Of a stretch of DNA of 64,000 nt, positions 16,970-26,816 are shown in pieces. Below the pieces are notes generated by a model. The model was not told where the DNA came from. It searched no databases and worked only from the letters and a program-made list of their open reading frames with translations. The DNA is from Pseudobutyrivibrio sp. GTDB taxonomy: Bacteria > Bacillota > Clostridia > Lachnospirales > Lachnospiraceae. Positions within the stretch are counted from its first letter, which is position 1. Each line of letters opens with the position of its first letter. The position numbers and the translations under genes were made by a program. Where the stretch lies: NCBI RefSeq assembly GCF_015057185.1, contig NZ_SVEV01000001.1, positions 239,829 to 303,828 of the forward strand, read 5' to 3'.

Positions 16970-18271
16970 TTAACCTCCAAGTCTTTTCACAATTGAATTT
17001 GCAACTGATTTAAGCGGAGCCACTTCATTAGCAAGTCCACCTTGCTCCACCGCCTTCGGCATTCCATAAACAACACATGTGGAAGCTTCCTGCGAAATTA
17101 CGTAAGTCTTTTTGTATTGATTCAAATATTTAATTCCTTCCGAACCATCGGCGCCCATTCCAGTAAGGACAACACAGATAATTTCGTCAAAACTAGATTT
17201 TGCCAGCGACCTGTACATTACATCAGCACAAGGCTTTAAGCTATTTACAGGTGGGCTGTCATCCAAATGACAATAGGCTGCGTGACTTCCGTCTTCGCAG
17301 ATTTCCATGTGCTTACCCCCCGGTGTTATATAAACCGTACCAGGTTTAAAGAACTCTCCATCCTCAGCCTCTTTTACATGAACAGCTGATATTTGATTTA
17401 GTCTAGCCGCCAAAGATCCCGTGAATCCCTCTGGCATATGCTGAACTAAAACTAGCGGAACTGACAAGCTGGCAGGCAACATCGGAACAAATGTATGTAG
17501 TGCCTGTGGTCCTCCAGTAGAACAAGCTAATGCAATAAACTTTTTTGTTCTGACACCAGATCCTTTTGGTGTAGAAGCCGTTAAGCCAGATGAACTAGCT
17601 GAAGATGTTGTAGCATTAACACTCTTGCCAACCGTTTGAGACGTTGAAGCTGGACTTGGTGAACTGTTCGCTGTTTTTCTAGTAACAGCATTCTGCACTC
17701 TAGGAGAAACCCTCATTTTTTCTACATCTGAGGCGGTGCGCGCACTACCTGCCCCTGATTTAGCAAGCTCTAACTGGCTTCGAGCGCTAGCCAATTTATC
17801 CTGAGTGGATTTTCTGGTAGCCTCAATAGCAAGAGTACTTGCATTAGGTTCACTCTTAATTGTTTTGAATGCATTTGACCTTGAAACGTTGTGAAGGGAT
17901 GTAAGTAATTGACTTCCAAAAACATCTCGCGTTTCACTACCAGATCTGATAGGCTTTACTACAAAATCTAAAGCACCATATTCCATAGCCTTTAGAGTTT
18001 TGTCTGCGTCCTCTTTGATTACAGAGCTAACAAGAACAGCGTTAAATGGCGTTTTTTCCTTGTAAAGTCTCTCTAGGAGTTCTAAGCCTGTCAACTTAGG
18101 AAGCACCATATCCAATACAATCAAGTCGTAAGGATTGTTCTTTATTTTGTTGTAAGCATCTTCGCCGTCTGCACTAACATCGACAACACGAAAATCGCTA
18201 TCTGCATTGATAATATCACAGATAACTCTTCTCATGAGTGCAGAGTCATCAACAACCAAAATCTTATACAT
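16970..18271 (-). CDS. cheB: Chemotaxis methylesterase CheB
   Basis: 433 residues. Receiver domain with phospho-acceptor Asp54 (VLDMVLPKLTG); C-terminal methylesterase with catalytic triad Ser251 (ACSTGGPQ), His278 (VQHMPEG) and Asp375 (TGMGADGSEG). It removes methyl groups from chemoreceptors. The linker of roughly 110 residues is unusually long and rich in Ser, Thr and Ala. The partner methyltransferase gene cheR is not adjacent. It starts three bases after the PilZ gene. Confidence 0.96.
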   Translation of the reverse strand: MYKILVVDDSALMRRVICDIINADSDFRVVDVSADGEDAYNKIKNNPYDLIVLDMVLPKLTGLELLERLYKEKTPFNAVLVSSVIKEDADKTLKAMEYGALDFVVKPIRSGSETRDVFGSQLLTSLHNVSRSNAFKTIKSEPNASTLAIEATRKSTQDKLASARSQLELAKSGAGSARTASDVEKMRVSPRVQNAVTRKTANSSPSPASTSQTVGKSVNATTSSASSSGLTASTPKGSGVRTKKFIALACSTGGPQALHTFVPMLPASLSVPLVLVQHMPEGFTGSLAARLNQISAVHVKEAEDGEFFKPGTVYITPGGKHMEICEDGSHAAYCHLDDSPPVNSLKPCADVMYRSLAKSSFDEIICVVLTGMGADGSEGIKYLNQYKKTYVISQEASTCVVYGMPKAVEQGGLANEVAPLKSVANSIVKRLGG

Positions 18272-18274
18272 TCT

Positions 18275-19030
18275 TTACCCCTGCTCTTTTTTTCGTATCC
18301 GCCGCTCTTCGTCAAAAATGTACTTAATTATTGTCTCCCTATCTTCTGATTCTTTAAATAAGAACTCTATGCGATGCTCAAACAATTTCAAATCATCAAT
18401 ATATTCCGTCTTTACCCTTCGAGCTATTACATTTATTATTTTATTTGTATTGGTGGTAGATAAAACAAAGGAACAATACATATACCTTTCAGTAGCAATA
18501 TCTTTCTTTGCTTTAAATTTAGCACCGCCACCACTAATATCTACTACAGTTCCTTCTACAGGCTCCCCGTAGGTATTACCATACTTTTCCAAATCACTTT
18601 CTACTAATTCCATATTAGGAAGAAGCGCAACATCTTCTGGTACCGGTAAAACCTTTATCGGAAACAAGCACTTAAAACGATAATAATCTCTTCTTTGAAC
18701 TTTTGATAATTCACCTTTTGGTTCAAAGACATAAACTGGGAAATTTTCTAATCTTCCACGTTTAATGATTTCGCCTGAAAGCTGAAACATTCCCTGTCTA
18801 GTATTAAACACAACATCAAATGGAACTTCCATTGGAATAGTTACCACATGTCCCTGCCTGGTAGGTATATGAAAAATCACCTCTTTGTTTTTGGTAACTC
18901 CGAAAACGCTGGAAATATAGACACTCTTTTCCCCATCAGCATTTTCTTCTGCTTTTCCATCGGCATTATATGTTGTGTTTGCCATAGAAAACTCTATAGG
19001 AGTTCCTGGTCTTAAATCGAAAATATCCAT
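18275..19030 (-). CDS. PilZ-domain flagellar brake protein (YcgR-like)
   Basis: 251 residues: an N-terminal YcgR_2-like barrel followed by a PilZ domain. The c-di-GMP motif is present as RRDYYR (RxxxR) near residue 130 and DISGGGAKF (DxSxxG) near 173. Family members bind c-di-GMP and slow the flagellar motor through the stator or rotor. A GGDEF cyclase gene elsewhere in this window could feed it, which is an inference. It sits between flhG and cheB with three-base gaps; its ribosome site is weak, so coupling to flhG translation is likely. Confidence 0.88.
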   Translation of the reverse strand: MDIFDLRPGTPIEFSMANTTYNADGKAEENADGEKSVYISSVFGVTKNKEVIFHIPTRQGHVVTIPMEVPFDVVFNTRQGMFQLSGEIIKRGRLENFPVYVFEPKGELSKVQRRDYYRFKCLFPIKVLPVPEDVALLPNMELVESDLEKYGNTYGEPVEGTVVDISGGGAKFKAKKDIATERYMYCSFVLSTTNTNKIINVIARRVKTEYIDDLKLFEHRIEFLFKESEDRETIIKYIFDEERRIRKKEQG

Positions 19031-19033
19031 AAG

Positions 19034-19909
19034 CTAAGCCCTATCTTTTAATAATGCATTAAAAATATGTAACACGCCCCATTTATAGTGGGTCATTTCG
19101 TCCTTTTGTAAAAGTTTTAATGCCAAATTTTCAAAGCTTTTTGCTGCCTTTGACTGAGGATATTCAATTGATACAACCTTTTGATTCCTTACAGCCTTTT
19201 CAAGAAAACCATCATAAGGTACATATCCCAAATAATCTAATTTGCCCCCTAGGAACTTTTGTACAACTGAAAGCATCTTTGTATAAACTGCTTTGCCTTC
19301 AGATTCACTTGTTACTTTATTAGCCACAAGATGAACATTAGTCCCATCTTCCATGTACTTAGAATTCTTGTACATAGCCTTCATTAGCGAGTACGAGTCT
19401 GTTAACGAACTAGGTTCTGGCGTTGAAACAAGCACCACCTCTGGTGAAGCAAGAACAAACTCCAATACCTGATCCGACACACCCGCACCAGTATCTATTA
19501 TAAGAATATCACATAAATCGTTTAAAAGTGTTAAATTGTGCACTAAAAACGTAATTTGTTCACGATTTAAATTGTTCAAACCGACCACACCAGAGCCCCC
19601 TGAAATAAAGCCTATTCCCATAGGTCCCTCAGTAATAATATCTCTGATGCTTTTTCCTTTAAATATAACATCGGACAAATTGTAATTTGGTATAGTTCCA
19701 AACATTACTTCAACATTGGCAAGACCAAAATCCGCATCAAGAATAATCACCCTTTTTCCCATACGACTAAAACAAACCGCAAGATTAACGGCCATGTTCG
19801 ACTTTCCTACTCCACCTTTTCCAGAGGTTATGGTGATTACCTTTGTATTTTCAACACTTTTTATATTACGAGCTTTTATAACATTTCGTAAATTCTCAGC
19901 TTGATCCAT
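19034..19909 (-). CDS. flhG: MinD-like ATPase FlhG (YlxH)
   Basis: 291 residues of the ParA/MinD family. Deviant Walker A GKGGVGKSN near residue 30, switch I DADFGLANVE and switch II IIDTGAGV are present. With FlhF it sets the number and place of flagella. It lies directly after flhF without a gap, the conserved pairing. GGGAGG before the ATG. Confidence 0.95.
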   Translation of the reverse strand: MDQAENLRNVIKARNIKSVENTKVITITSGKGGVGKSNMAVNLAVCFSRMGKRVIILDADFGLANVEVMFGTIPNYNLSDVIFKGKSIRDIITEGPMGIGFISGGSGVVGLNNLNREQITFLVHNLTLLNDLCDILIIDTGAGVSDQVLEFVLASPEVVLVSTPEPSSLTDSYSLMKAMYKNSKYMEDGTNVHLVANKVTSESEGKAVYTKMLSVVQKFLGGKLDYLGYVPYDGFLEKAVRNQKVVSIEYPQSKAAKSFENLALKLLQKDEMTHYKWGVLHIFNALLKDRA

Positions 19910-21271
19910 TTAGTGTCCTCCCAACAACTGCTTAACCAGCTTCTGAGCATTCACTATTTCTATATCATCTGGCACATTTTGTCCCACTGTAATGTAAGAT
20001 AAATTAGAGCCAGTATATAGCTTTAGGTTGAATATATTTCCAAAACATTTGGTCTCATCAAGCTTTGTAAATATAAGATTAAAAACAGTAAATTCCATGT
20101 AAGAATCTGCTATATCGATTAAATCCTTGTATTTTGTTGTAGCTGAAAGCACTAAATATACTTCGCTGTCATAATATCCTGATAGTGCAGTAACCAGCTT
20201 TTTAGTGTCTGATTTCTGTTCTTCATTTTTATGAGAAAATCCGATTGTATCCACTAAAATTACATCTAAATCATCATTTTCTCTTGTTTGCTTTTTTACA
20301 GTATCAAGCAACTCATCAGGTGAATAAACTACATTAAGAGGCACACCCAAAATGTTGGCATAGGTCTGTAGCTGGTTTGCTGCAGCCATACGATAGGTAT
20401 CAGCTGTTATTAGACCAACCTTTTTGCCCTCCTCAACCTTAAATTTACTAGCAATCTTAGCGATTGTAGTGGTTTTGCCTACACCTGTTGGACCTATAAA
20501 AAATACTACCTTAGGGCGTTTCATTCCCATCATTATTCTTGTTGGAGTACCAAGCTTTAGCACCATTTTTTGGTAAACATTAGAAAGTAAATTATCTAAG
20601 GAATGACTGGTATGGAGAATTTTGTCCATATCCTCTAAAACCTGATTAATATACTTTTCCTGAACTTCATTTTCTAATAAAACGTTATAAAGCATCTTGA
20701 CGAAAACATGATTATCGCTGTCAATAGACAGCTTTTCTGAGGAGCTGTTAACTTGAATGTCATCCTCAGTGTTACCTACTATCGTCGCCTTTGGTTCAAT
20801 CACAGGCTTTGCTCCTGCTGGCTTTGAGTATGTAGGCTCAATTAGTCTAGCTCTTGGAGCAGCACCTGCTAGAGGTTCGAATTCTGTTGTTAGGACCATA
20901 TTATCAACCTCCTCTTCATCTTTATTAGACTCAGGAATAGTTTCTTTTTGTGGTTCTTCTGCTTGTTTTTCAAGGACTTCATTAACTGCTGAAAAGGCAT
21001 TTTTAAGCAAAGCAGCATCATCTGCTACGGCTTCAAATGAGCCAGCCTTTTTAACTTGAGCAGGTGCAACCTCCTCTTCTTCCTTTTGGCGCACAAGCTC
21101 ATCATCTTCAATTGCAGCTGTAACCTCATAGGTACTACTTTTAAAGAAGCTACCTAAGCCCTTTGGCTTTATGACCTTGATATTCATAATAACAGCCGCA
21201 TTACCAAGCTCCTTTCGAACCTTTGCCATAGCCTCTTCTTCAGTTTTTCCAGTAAATTTGTTAATAGTCAT
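19910..21271 (-). CDS. flhF: SRP-family GTPase FlhF (with altered G3 motif)
   Basis: 453 residues: an N-terminal B domain with an acidic linker (about 55-180), then the NG domain. Walker A GPTGVGKT at 260-267, ADTYRMAA at 290-297 and TKLDET near the C-terminus are normal. The G3 motif, usually DTAGR in SRP GTPases, reads DTIGF at 341-345, so the alanine and arginine are changed. FlhF recruits the flagellar base to its place on the membrane. Overlapping spacing with flhG (zero gap) argues for joint control. Confidence 0.95.
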   Translation of the reverse strand: MTINKFTGKTEEEAMAKVRKELGNAAVIMNIKVIKPKGLGSFFKSSTYEVTAAIEDDELVRQKEEEEVAPAQVKKAGSFEAVADDAALLKNAFSAVNEVLEKQAEEPQKETIPESNKDEEEVDNMVLTTEFEPLAGAAPRARLIEPTYSKPAGAKPVIEPKATIVGNTEDDIQVNSSSEKLSIDSDNHVFVKMLYNVLLENEVQEKYINQVLEDMDKILHTSHSLDNLLSNVYQKMVLKLGTPTRIMMGMKRPKVVFFIGPTGVGKTTTIAKIASKFKVEEGKKVGLITADTYRMAAANQLQTYANILGVPLNVVYSPDELLDTVKKQTRENDDLDVILVDTIGFSHKNEEQKSDTKKLVTALSGYYDSEVYLVLSATTKYKDLIDIADSYMEFTVFNLIFTKLDETKCFGNIFNLKLYTGSNLSYITVGQNVPDDIEIVNAQKLVKQLLGGH

Positions 21272-21277
21272 TTATTC

Positions 21278-23329
21278 TCACCCTGTAACCATTCCTACTG
21301 ATGATAGCTCTACATTTGAATCTATCTCATTGTAAGAAACAACAATTAAGTCCTTAAAGTAATCTTTTGTCATGCTCTTGAAATACATTCGAACAATTGG
21401 AGATGTAACAACAATAGGAGTTCGTCCCATCTCTTCTAGCTTCTTAATTTCTTCATCAAGAGAAGCTATTATAGCCTTTATCCTCTCTGGATCTAAGGTC
21501 AAGTAAGCCCCCTGTTCTGTCTGCTTAATTGAAGCCATAATGTCCTGCTCTACCTTTGGATCAACAGTAATTACCTGAGTTGTTTCATTTGGAGCAAAAT
21601 ATCTGCCGGAAATAGCTCTCTTTAATCCCTGTCTTACATACTCAGTAAGAACATCGGTATCATGAGTTGTTGTGGCATGATCGGCTAAAACTTCAAAAAT
21701 TGTAAGCAAATCTCTTATAGATACACCCTCTGATAAAAGGTTCTGCAATACCTTTTGAACATCGCCCAAGCCAAGTAATTTAGGTATAAGCTCTTCAACG
21801 ATAACAGGATTTGTTTCCTTAAGGTTATCAACAAGATTCTGCACATCCTGTCTTGTAAGGAGCTCTGCTATGTGACTTCTAATAACCTCAGTCAAATGAG
21901 TAGCTATAATAGATGGTGGATCAACTACTGTATAGCCAAGAGATTCCGCCCTTTCTCGCTGACTTTCAGTAATCCAAATTGCTGGCAAATGGAAGGATGG
22001 TTCAAAGGTTGGAATACCGGTTATTTCTTCCTCAACGTAACCTGGATTCATAGCCATGTAGTGGTCAAATAGAATCTCACCCTCTGTAATCTGGATACCT
22101 TTGATTTTGATTATGTATTGATTAGGATTCAGCTGAATGTTATCACGCAGTCGAATAATTGGAACAACAGTACCAAGCTCTAAAGCAATTTGCCTTCGTA
22201 TCATTACAACTCTGTCCAGCAAATCTCCACCTTGATTAACATCAGCCAAAGGAATAATTCCATAGCCAAACTCTAATTCGATAGGGTCAACCTGCAGCAA
22301 GGAAACAACATTTTCCGGTTTTCGAATTTCTTCTGCTTCTGTTTCCTCATGTGCAACCTCTTGCTCGATCTCTTCCTCGCCAATTGTCTTTGCCATTGAA
22401 TAGCCTGTTGCAATGAAAGCTCCGCCAAAGGCAATGAATAAAATTGGATTAAGAGGTGTTGCAATTCCAAGAAAGGCCATTGTTCCACCAACAATATATA
22501 AAACCTTTGGAATACCAAAAAGCTGTCTAACTAATGTGCCAGAGAAATCGGCAGCCTTAGATCCCTTTGTAACCAAAATACCAGTTGATAGAGATACCAA
22601 AAGGGAAGGAATCTGAGAAACCAATCCATCACCGATTGTTAGAATACCAAATTGCTGTAAAGCCTCAGCCGCTGGAAGGCCTTGATTAATCATTCCCATG
22701 GCAGTACCACCAGCAAGGTTTATAACTGTGATAATTAGACCTGCCGTTGCATCTCCTTTTACGTACTTTGTAGCACCGTCCATAGCTCCGAAGAATGCTG
22801 ATTCTTCTTGAATTTTATCTCTTTGACGTTTAGCCTCTGCGTCGTCGATTGCACCTGTATTTAAGTCTGCGTCAATGGCCATCTGTTTACCAGGCATAGC
22901 GTCCAATGTAAATCGTGCTGATACTTCAGCTACACGCTCAGAACCTTTATTGATAACCATGAACTGAATAATAATCAAAACAATGAAAATAATTGCGCCA
23001 ATTACTAAATCATTTCCACCAACGAAGCTTCCGAATGTAGCAACTACATTACCAGGATCGCCAGTTGAAAGAATTAATCTAGTGGATGAAACGTTAAGTG
23101 AAATTCTAAAAATTGTGGTAAAAAGTAACAGTGTTGGAAAGAATGACATGTCAAGTACTTCCTTCACGAACAGTACATTCATAAGTACTATAAGCGCGAT
23201 GGAAATATTGAAAGCTATCATTATATCAAGTAAGAAATTTGGAATTGGGATAATAAAGAAGGTAACAGCAGCAAGCAAGTACAGAGCTATACCTACATCC
23301 GCCTTTTTGACTGATGCTGCTAAATCCAT
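21278..23329 (-). CDS. flhA: Flagellar export gate protein FlhA
   Basis: 683 residues. About eight N-terminal membrane segments, the FHIPEP-family loop PGKQMAIDADLNTGAID, and a cytoplasmic C-terminal domain that docks export substrates and chaperones. The conserved charged loop (GAMDGATKYVKGDATAG) is present. It is the core of the type III export gate with FlhB, FliP, FliQ and FliR, all encoded just upstream. Confidence 0.98.
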   Translation of the reverse strand: MDLAASVKKADVGIALYLLAAVTFFIIPIPNFLLDIMIAFNISIALIVLMNVLFVKEVLDMSFFPTLLLFTTIFRISLNVSSTRLILSTGDPGNVVATFGSFVGGNDLVIGAIIFIVLIIIQFMVINKGSERVAEVSARFTLDAMPGKQMAIDADLNTGAIDDAEAKRQRDKIQEESAFFGAMDGATKYVKGDATAGLIITVINLAGGTAMGMINQGLPAAEALQQFGILTIGDGLVSQIPSLLVSLSTGILVTKGSKAADFSGTLVRQLFGIPKVLYIVGGTMAFLGIATPLNPILFIAFGGAFIATGYSMAKTIGEEEIEQEVAHEETEAEEIRKPENVVSLLQVDPIELEFGYGIIPLADVNQGGDLLDRVVMIRRQIALELGTVVPIIRLRDNIQLNPNQYIIKIKGIQITEGEILFDHYMAMNPGYVEEEITGIPTFEPSFHLPAIWITESQRERAESLGYTVVDPPSIIATHLTEVIRSHIAELLTRQDVQNLVDNLKETNPVIVEELIPKLLGLGDVQKVLQNLLSEGVSIRDLLTIFEVLADHATTTHDTDVLTEYVRQGLKRAISGRYFAPNETTQVITVDPKVEQDIMASIKQTEQGAYLTLDPERIKAIIASLDEEIKKLEEMGRTPIVVTSPIVRMYFKSMTKDYFKDLIVVSYNEIDSNVELSSVGMVTG

Positions 23330-23356
23330 ACTAATCCCCCCCTTCCTATTATTTTA

Positions 23357-24481
23357 CTAACTAGCCCTGTTTGTATAAACAACAGCTAAAATCTCTGCAA
23401 CAGCCTGATATAATTCAGGCGGTATAACCTCATCGATTTCAACAGTAGCATATAATGCTCGTGCTAAAGGTTTATTTTCTACAACAGGTACCCCAGTATC
23501 CTTGGCAAGATTTTTGATTTTGAACGCCAAGTAATCTTCTCCCTTTGCAACAACTCTAGGAGCTTCGTCCTTTGTGTTGTCATACTTAATTGCAACTGCA
23601 ATATGAGTCGGGTTTGTGATAACAACATCCGCTTGAGGAACGTTATTCATCATTCGACGTCTAGAGCTCTCCATCATTCTCTGACGCTGCTGTCCTTTAA
23701 TCTTAGGATCTCCTTCAGCATTCTTATATTCATCCTTAACTTCTTGCTTTGTCATTTTCATATCATTAGTAAACTTATATTTTTGATATGCATAATCAGC
23801 AAAACCAAGAATTATATATATAACGCTTATTTTTATACCCGCCTCAATAATAAGATCAAAAATAAGATTTAAAGCATTTATCAAATTAACATCGTATAGC
23901 AAAAACAAATTATCCGCCTGGTCCCTAATACATATGTAGGCGATATAAAAAACAAGTGTGATTTTTGCTAAAGCCAATATTAGATTGACTAAGGACTGCT
24001 TTGAAAAAATTCTTTTAAATCCACTTATAGGATTAAATTTGCTAAGCTTAGGCTGTAGTGGCTTAAATGTGATTTTCCATCCAACCTGAACTAAATTAGC
24101 AACAAAATGTGTAATAAACCCAATTACAAGAAACGGTAATAGTATGAATAGCATCTTGGTAAAAACACTTCTAAAAATACCAGATATTGTCTGTATAGTT
24201 AGACCGCTACCATTCATCTCTACTATATCTGGTATTATAGCATATATCCAAGTAAATATTTCATAGAACCTATCTCCTGCAAATGAAATAAACATTTTAA
24301 GACTCAAGAAAAAGCCCAGCAAAGAAAAGCCATTAACAACCTCCTTGCTTTTGGCTACCTTGCCCTCTTTTCTGGCATCAGAAAGCTTCTTAGAGGTAGG
24401 CTGCTCAGTTTTCTCCCCACCTTCTCCATCTGCAAAGAACTGGAGATTGTATTCAATTAGCAAGCTTTTTTCTTCATACAT
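23357..24481 (-). CDS. flhB: Flagellar export switch protein FlhB
   Basis: 374 residues: hydrophilic N-terminus (EKTEQPTSKKLSDARKEGKVA, family signature), four membrane segments, and the autocleavage motif NPTH (in VITNPTHIAVAI) that switches export from hook to filament substrates. I start it at the ATG at 24481, whose A overlaps the fliR stop as TGATG; the codon before is TTG. Translational coupling to fliR is likely. Confidence 0.97.
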   Translation of the reverse strand: MYEEKSLLIEYNLQFFADGEGGEKTEQPTSKKLSDARKEGKVAKSKEVVNGFSLLGFFLSLKMFISFAGDRFYEIFTWIYAIIPDIVEMNGSGLTIQTISGIFRSVFTKMLFILLPFLVIGFITHFVANLVQVGWKITFKPLQPKLSKFNPISGFKRIFSKQSLVNLILALAKITLVFYIAYICIRDQADNLFLLYDVNLINALNLIFDLIIEAGIKISVIYIILGFADYAYQKYKFTNDMKMTKQEVKDEYKNAEGDPKIKGQQRQRMMESSRRRMMNNVPQADVVITNPTHIAVAIKYDNTKDEAPRVVAKGEDYLAFKIKNLAKDTGVPVVENKPLARALYATVEIDEVIPPELYQAVAEILAVVYTNRAS

Positions 24482-25260
24482 CAATACATTCCCTGTAAAA
24501 ACAATGCCATTAAATACTTCATTTCTTTAAAAATGAATGTTGCAACATTAGGTAATAAAAATACTGTTAAAAACAATACAACAAAACCAACAATGATTTT
24601 TAGCTGAGCACCTACAGAAAACATGTGAATCTGTGGCGCTACCTTTACCATAATTCCAAGTATCGCATTAAGTACCATAATTACCGCAAATATTGGAAGT
24701 ATGATTCTAAATGAAATGACAAAAACATCTGAAATAAAAATGAGCATCGAGCTCATAAGGGAATCCCATTCAAATATCGCTCCTCCCAGAGGAATCAGTT
24801 CAAAGGCATCGCAGAATGTTCTCAAAATATAACGATGCATTCCTGACAAAATCAGTAGAATCATTATAAACTGGTTATATAACAAACCAGATACTGATGT
24901 CTCTGAGCCGATTGAAGGATCAAACTCTTGAGCCATTGATAAACCAATATTCATATCTATCATATGGCCTGCCAGTTGGATAATAAATGTACAGCAATAA
25001 GTGGAGAAGCCTATAAGCAGCCCGGTAATTGCCTCTCTAATAACTAAAAAAGCATATCCAACAACTGTAGAATAATTTAGGGCACTAAAATCAACCACAA
25101 AATACAACATCAAGGATACTATAGCTGAAAAGCCGATTTTAGCCATTGCTGGAGTATTACGGGTATTAAAAAATGGTGCCACCACTACAAACATGGATAT
25201 GCGAGTAAGGATTAACAAGAAGTATTCAAAATTTTGTAAGGTAAAGTCAACACTAAACAT
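24481..25260 (-). CDS. fliR: Flagellar export gate protein FliR
   Basis: 259 residues with six or so membrane segments. The family motifs around NTRNTPAMAKIGFSA and PSIGSETSVSGLLYNQF are recognisable. It forms the export gate with FliP and FliQ. Four bases after fliQ; its stop overlaps the flhB start. Confidence 0.96.
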   Translation of the reverse strand: MFSVDFTLQNFEYFLLILTRISMFVVVAPFFNTRNTPAMAKIGFSAIVSLMLYFVVDFSALNYSTVVGYAFLVIREAITGLLIGFSTYCCTFIIQLAGHMIDMNIGLSMAQEFDPSIGSETSVSGLLYNQFIMILLILSGMHRYILRTFCDAFELIPLGGAIFEWDSLMSSMLIFISDVFVISFRIILPIFAVIMVLNAILGIMVKVAPQIHMFSVGAQLKIIVGFVVLFLTVFLLPNVATFIFKEMKYLMALFLQGMY

Positions 25261-25264
25261 TTAT

Positions 25265-25534
25265 TCAGCCCAAATATATACTAAAATTTGCCCATAACTT
25301 GTTAATATACTCAGTCAGTACCGAAAGCATCCATGGACCAACAATAATAAGCGCAGCAAAAACGCCGACTATTTTAGGAATAAAGGTAAGTGTCTGTTCC
25401 TGAATTGATGTAACAGTTTGAAATATACTGATTGCCAAACCAATACATAGCGAAACCAATAAAAGTGGTAAAGCAACCATAAGAAGTGTATAAATAGAAT
25501 CTCTAATGATATCTAATACCTGCCCCTCAGTCAT
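25265..25534 (-). CDS. fliQ: Flagellar export gate protein FliQ
   Basis: 89 residues, two membrane segments, with the family pattern SIFQTVTSIQEQTLTFIPKI in between. Short and highly conserved component of the export gate. GGTAGGAGAG lies ahead of the ATG; followed by fliR after four bases. Confidence 0.97.
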   Translation of the reverse strand: MTEGQVLDIIRDSIYTLLMVALPLLLVSLCIGLAISIFQTVTSIQEQTLTFIPKIVGVFAALIIVGPWMLSVLTEYINKLWANFSIYLG

Positions 25535-25559
25535 AACTTTTCTCTCCTACCCTGGATAA

Positions 25560-26426
25560 TCAGTAAAACGTTTTTACTAAACCTCCAATAACTAAATCCC
25601 AACCATCAACTAAAATAAAAAGTAGCATCTTGAAAGGAAGCGAAATAGTTGTAGGCGGCAACATCATCATACCCATGGACATAAGTACCGATGCGACCAC
25701 CATATCAATAACAATAAATGGAATATAAATCAAAAATCCAATTATAAATGCCGTTCTAAGCTCAGATAAAATGAAGCTTGGAACTAATATTGTAAAGGCT
25801 ACATCCTCATAATTTTCGTATGTAACCCCAGCAATATCACAAAATAGATTCAAATCCTTTGTCTGTGTCTGGCCATACATAAACTCTCTAAGAGGACCAA
25901 TTGCTGCATCTATGGCTTCTTCTTGAGTAATTTCACCAGCATCGAAAGGATCAATTGCCTCTGTTTTGATCTGTGTAAAAACAGGAGACATAATGAATAA
26001 TGTTAAAAACAACGCCAAACCAATCAACACTTGATTCGGTGGCGCTGTATTAGTTCCTACAGCAGCGCGTACAAAGTGTAAAACTATAACACACCTCGTA
26101 AAGGACGTAAGCATGATGAGAATTGATGGAGATAGCGCAATAATCGTAAGAATGAGAAGCATTCTAAGGGTGGCCGTAAAATTACCATCCTCTCCATCGA
26201 ATGTCAGGGTAAATCCCCTTTCTCCTACAGTCTCATCTGAGGCATTGGGCGCATTCTCTGTTGCTCCATAATCTTGATTGGTGGCCCCATACTCTGTATC
26301 GTACTCTGTATCATAATTATATTCATTTGCATAGGCAGTAATTGTGCCTACAAAAAGGGTGTAACAAATAACAGTAGCTGCAAATAGTAAGCTACAAATT
26401 ACATACACCTTCTGAAATTTTTTCAT
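25560..26426 (-). CDS. fliP: Flagellar export gate protein FliP
   Basis: 288 residues. Cleavable-type signal peptide (about 1-34), then an acidic, Tyr-rich low-complexity stretch (about 36-70, with repeated YDTEY and YGAT units), then the FliP core with LTSFTRCVIVLHFVRAA and four membrane segments. FliP nucleates the export gate. The linker after the signal peptide is longer and more repetitive than I would expect, but the core is intact. Confidence 0.96.
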   Translation of the reverse strand: MKKFQKVYVICSLLFAATVICYTLFVGTITAYANEYNYDTEYDTEYGATNQDYGATENAPNASDETVGERGFTLTFDGEDGNFTATLRMLLILTIIALSPSILIMLTSFTRCVIVLHFVRAAVGTNTAPPNQVLIGLALFLTLFIMSPVFTQIKTEAIDPFDAGEITQEEAIDAAIGPLREFMYGQTQTKDLNLFCDIAGVTYENYEDVAFTILVPSFILSELRTAFIIGFLIYIPFIVIDMVVASVLMSMGMMMLPPTTISLPFKMLLFILVDGWDLVIGGLVKTFY

Positions 26427-26447
26427 AACAACATCCAGCCCGTATTA

Positions 26448-26813
26448 TTAACTATTCTTCTTTAACTTGTCCAGAATGGATTTAAAATCAACCGGTGGCT
26501 TTAAATCCTCTGTATCCTGACTAGAAATTTCTTTCAAGTCTTCTGAAGAAAGCTCCCCTAGCAAATTGACTTCATCTTTACCAACTGCTATTACAAAATA
26601 TCTGTTTTCTCCAGCACGAACAATCTGGACGAACTTATTATTTGTAATTCTGATAGCCTCAACTATTTCAAGATTTTTATTAAGCCCCTGAACCTTTTGA
26701 TACCCTGCAATCCATTTGGTTACATAGTATGTCAAAGCCAGAATCCCTACAAAAACTATTAGCATAAACAATAGTTGAAAGAAACTATCGCCCGCCGAAG
26801 AAAGGATAAGCAT
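26448..26813 (-). CDS. fliO: FliO/FliZ-family export assembly protein
   Basis: 121 residues. One membrane segment (about 10-30) followed by a small cytoplasmic domain (IRITNNKFVQIVRAGENRYFVIAVG) typical of FliO/FliZ. It helps FliP assemble and its gene directly precedes fliP. It starts three bases after the cheY stop with a poor ribosome site, suggesting coupling to cheY. Confidence 0.9.
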   Translation of the reverse strand: MLILSSAGDSFFQLLFMLIVFVGILALTYYVTKWIAGYQKVQGLNKNLEIVEAIRITNNKFVQIVRAGENRYFVIAVGKDEVNLLGELSSEDLKEISSQDTEDLKPPVDFKSILDKLKKNS

Positions 26814-26816
26814 GAT

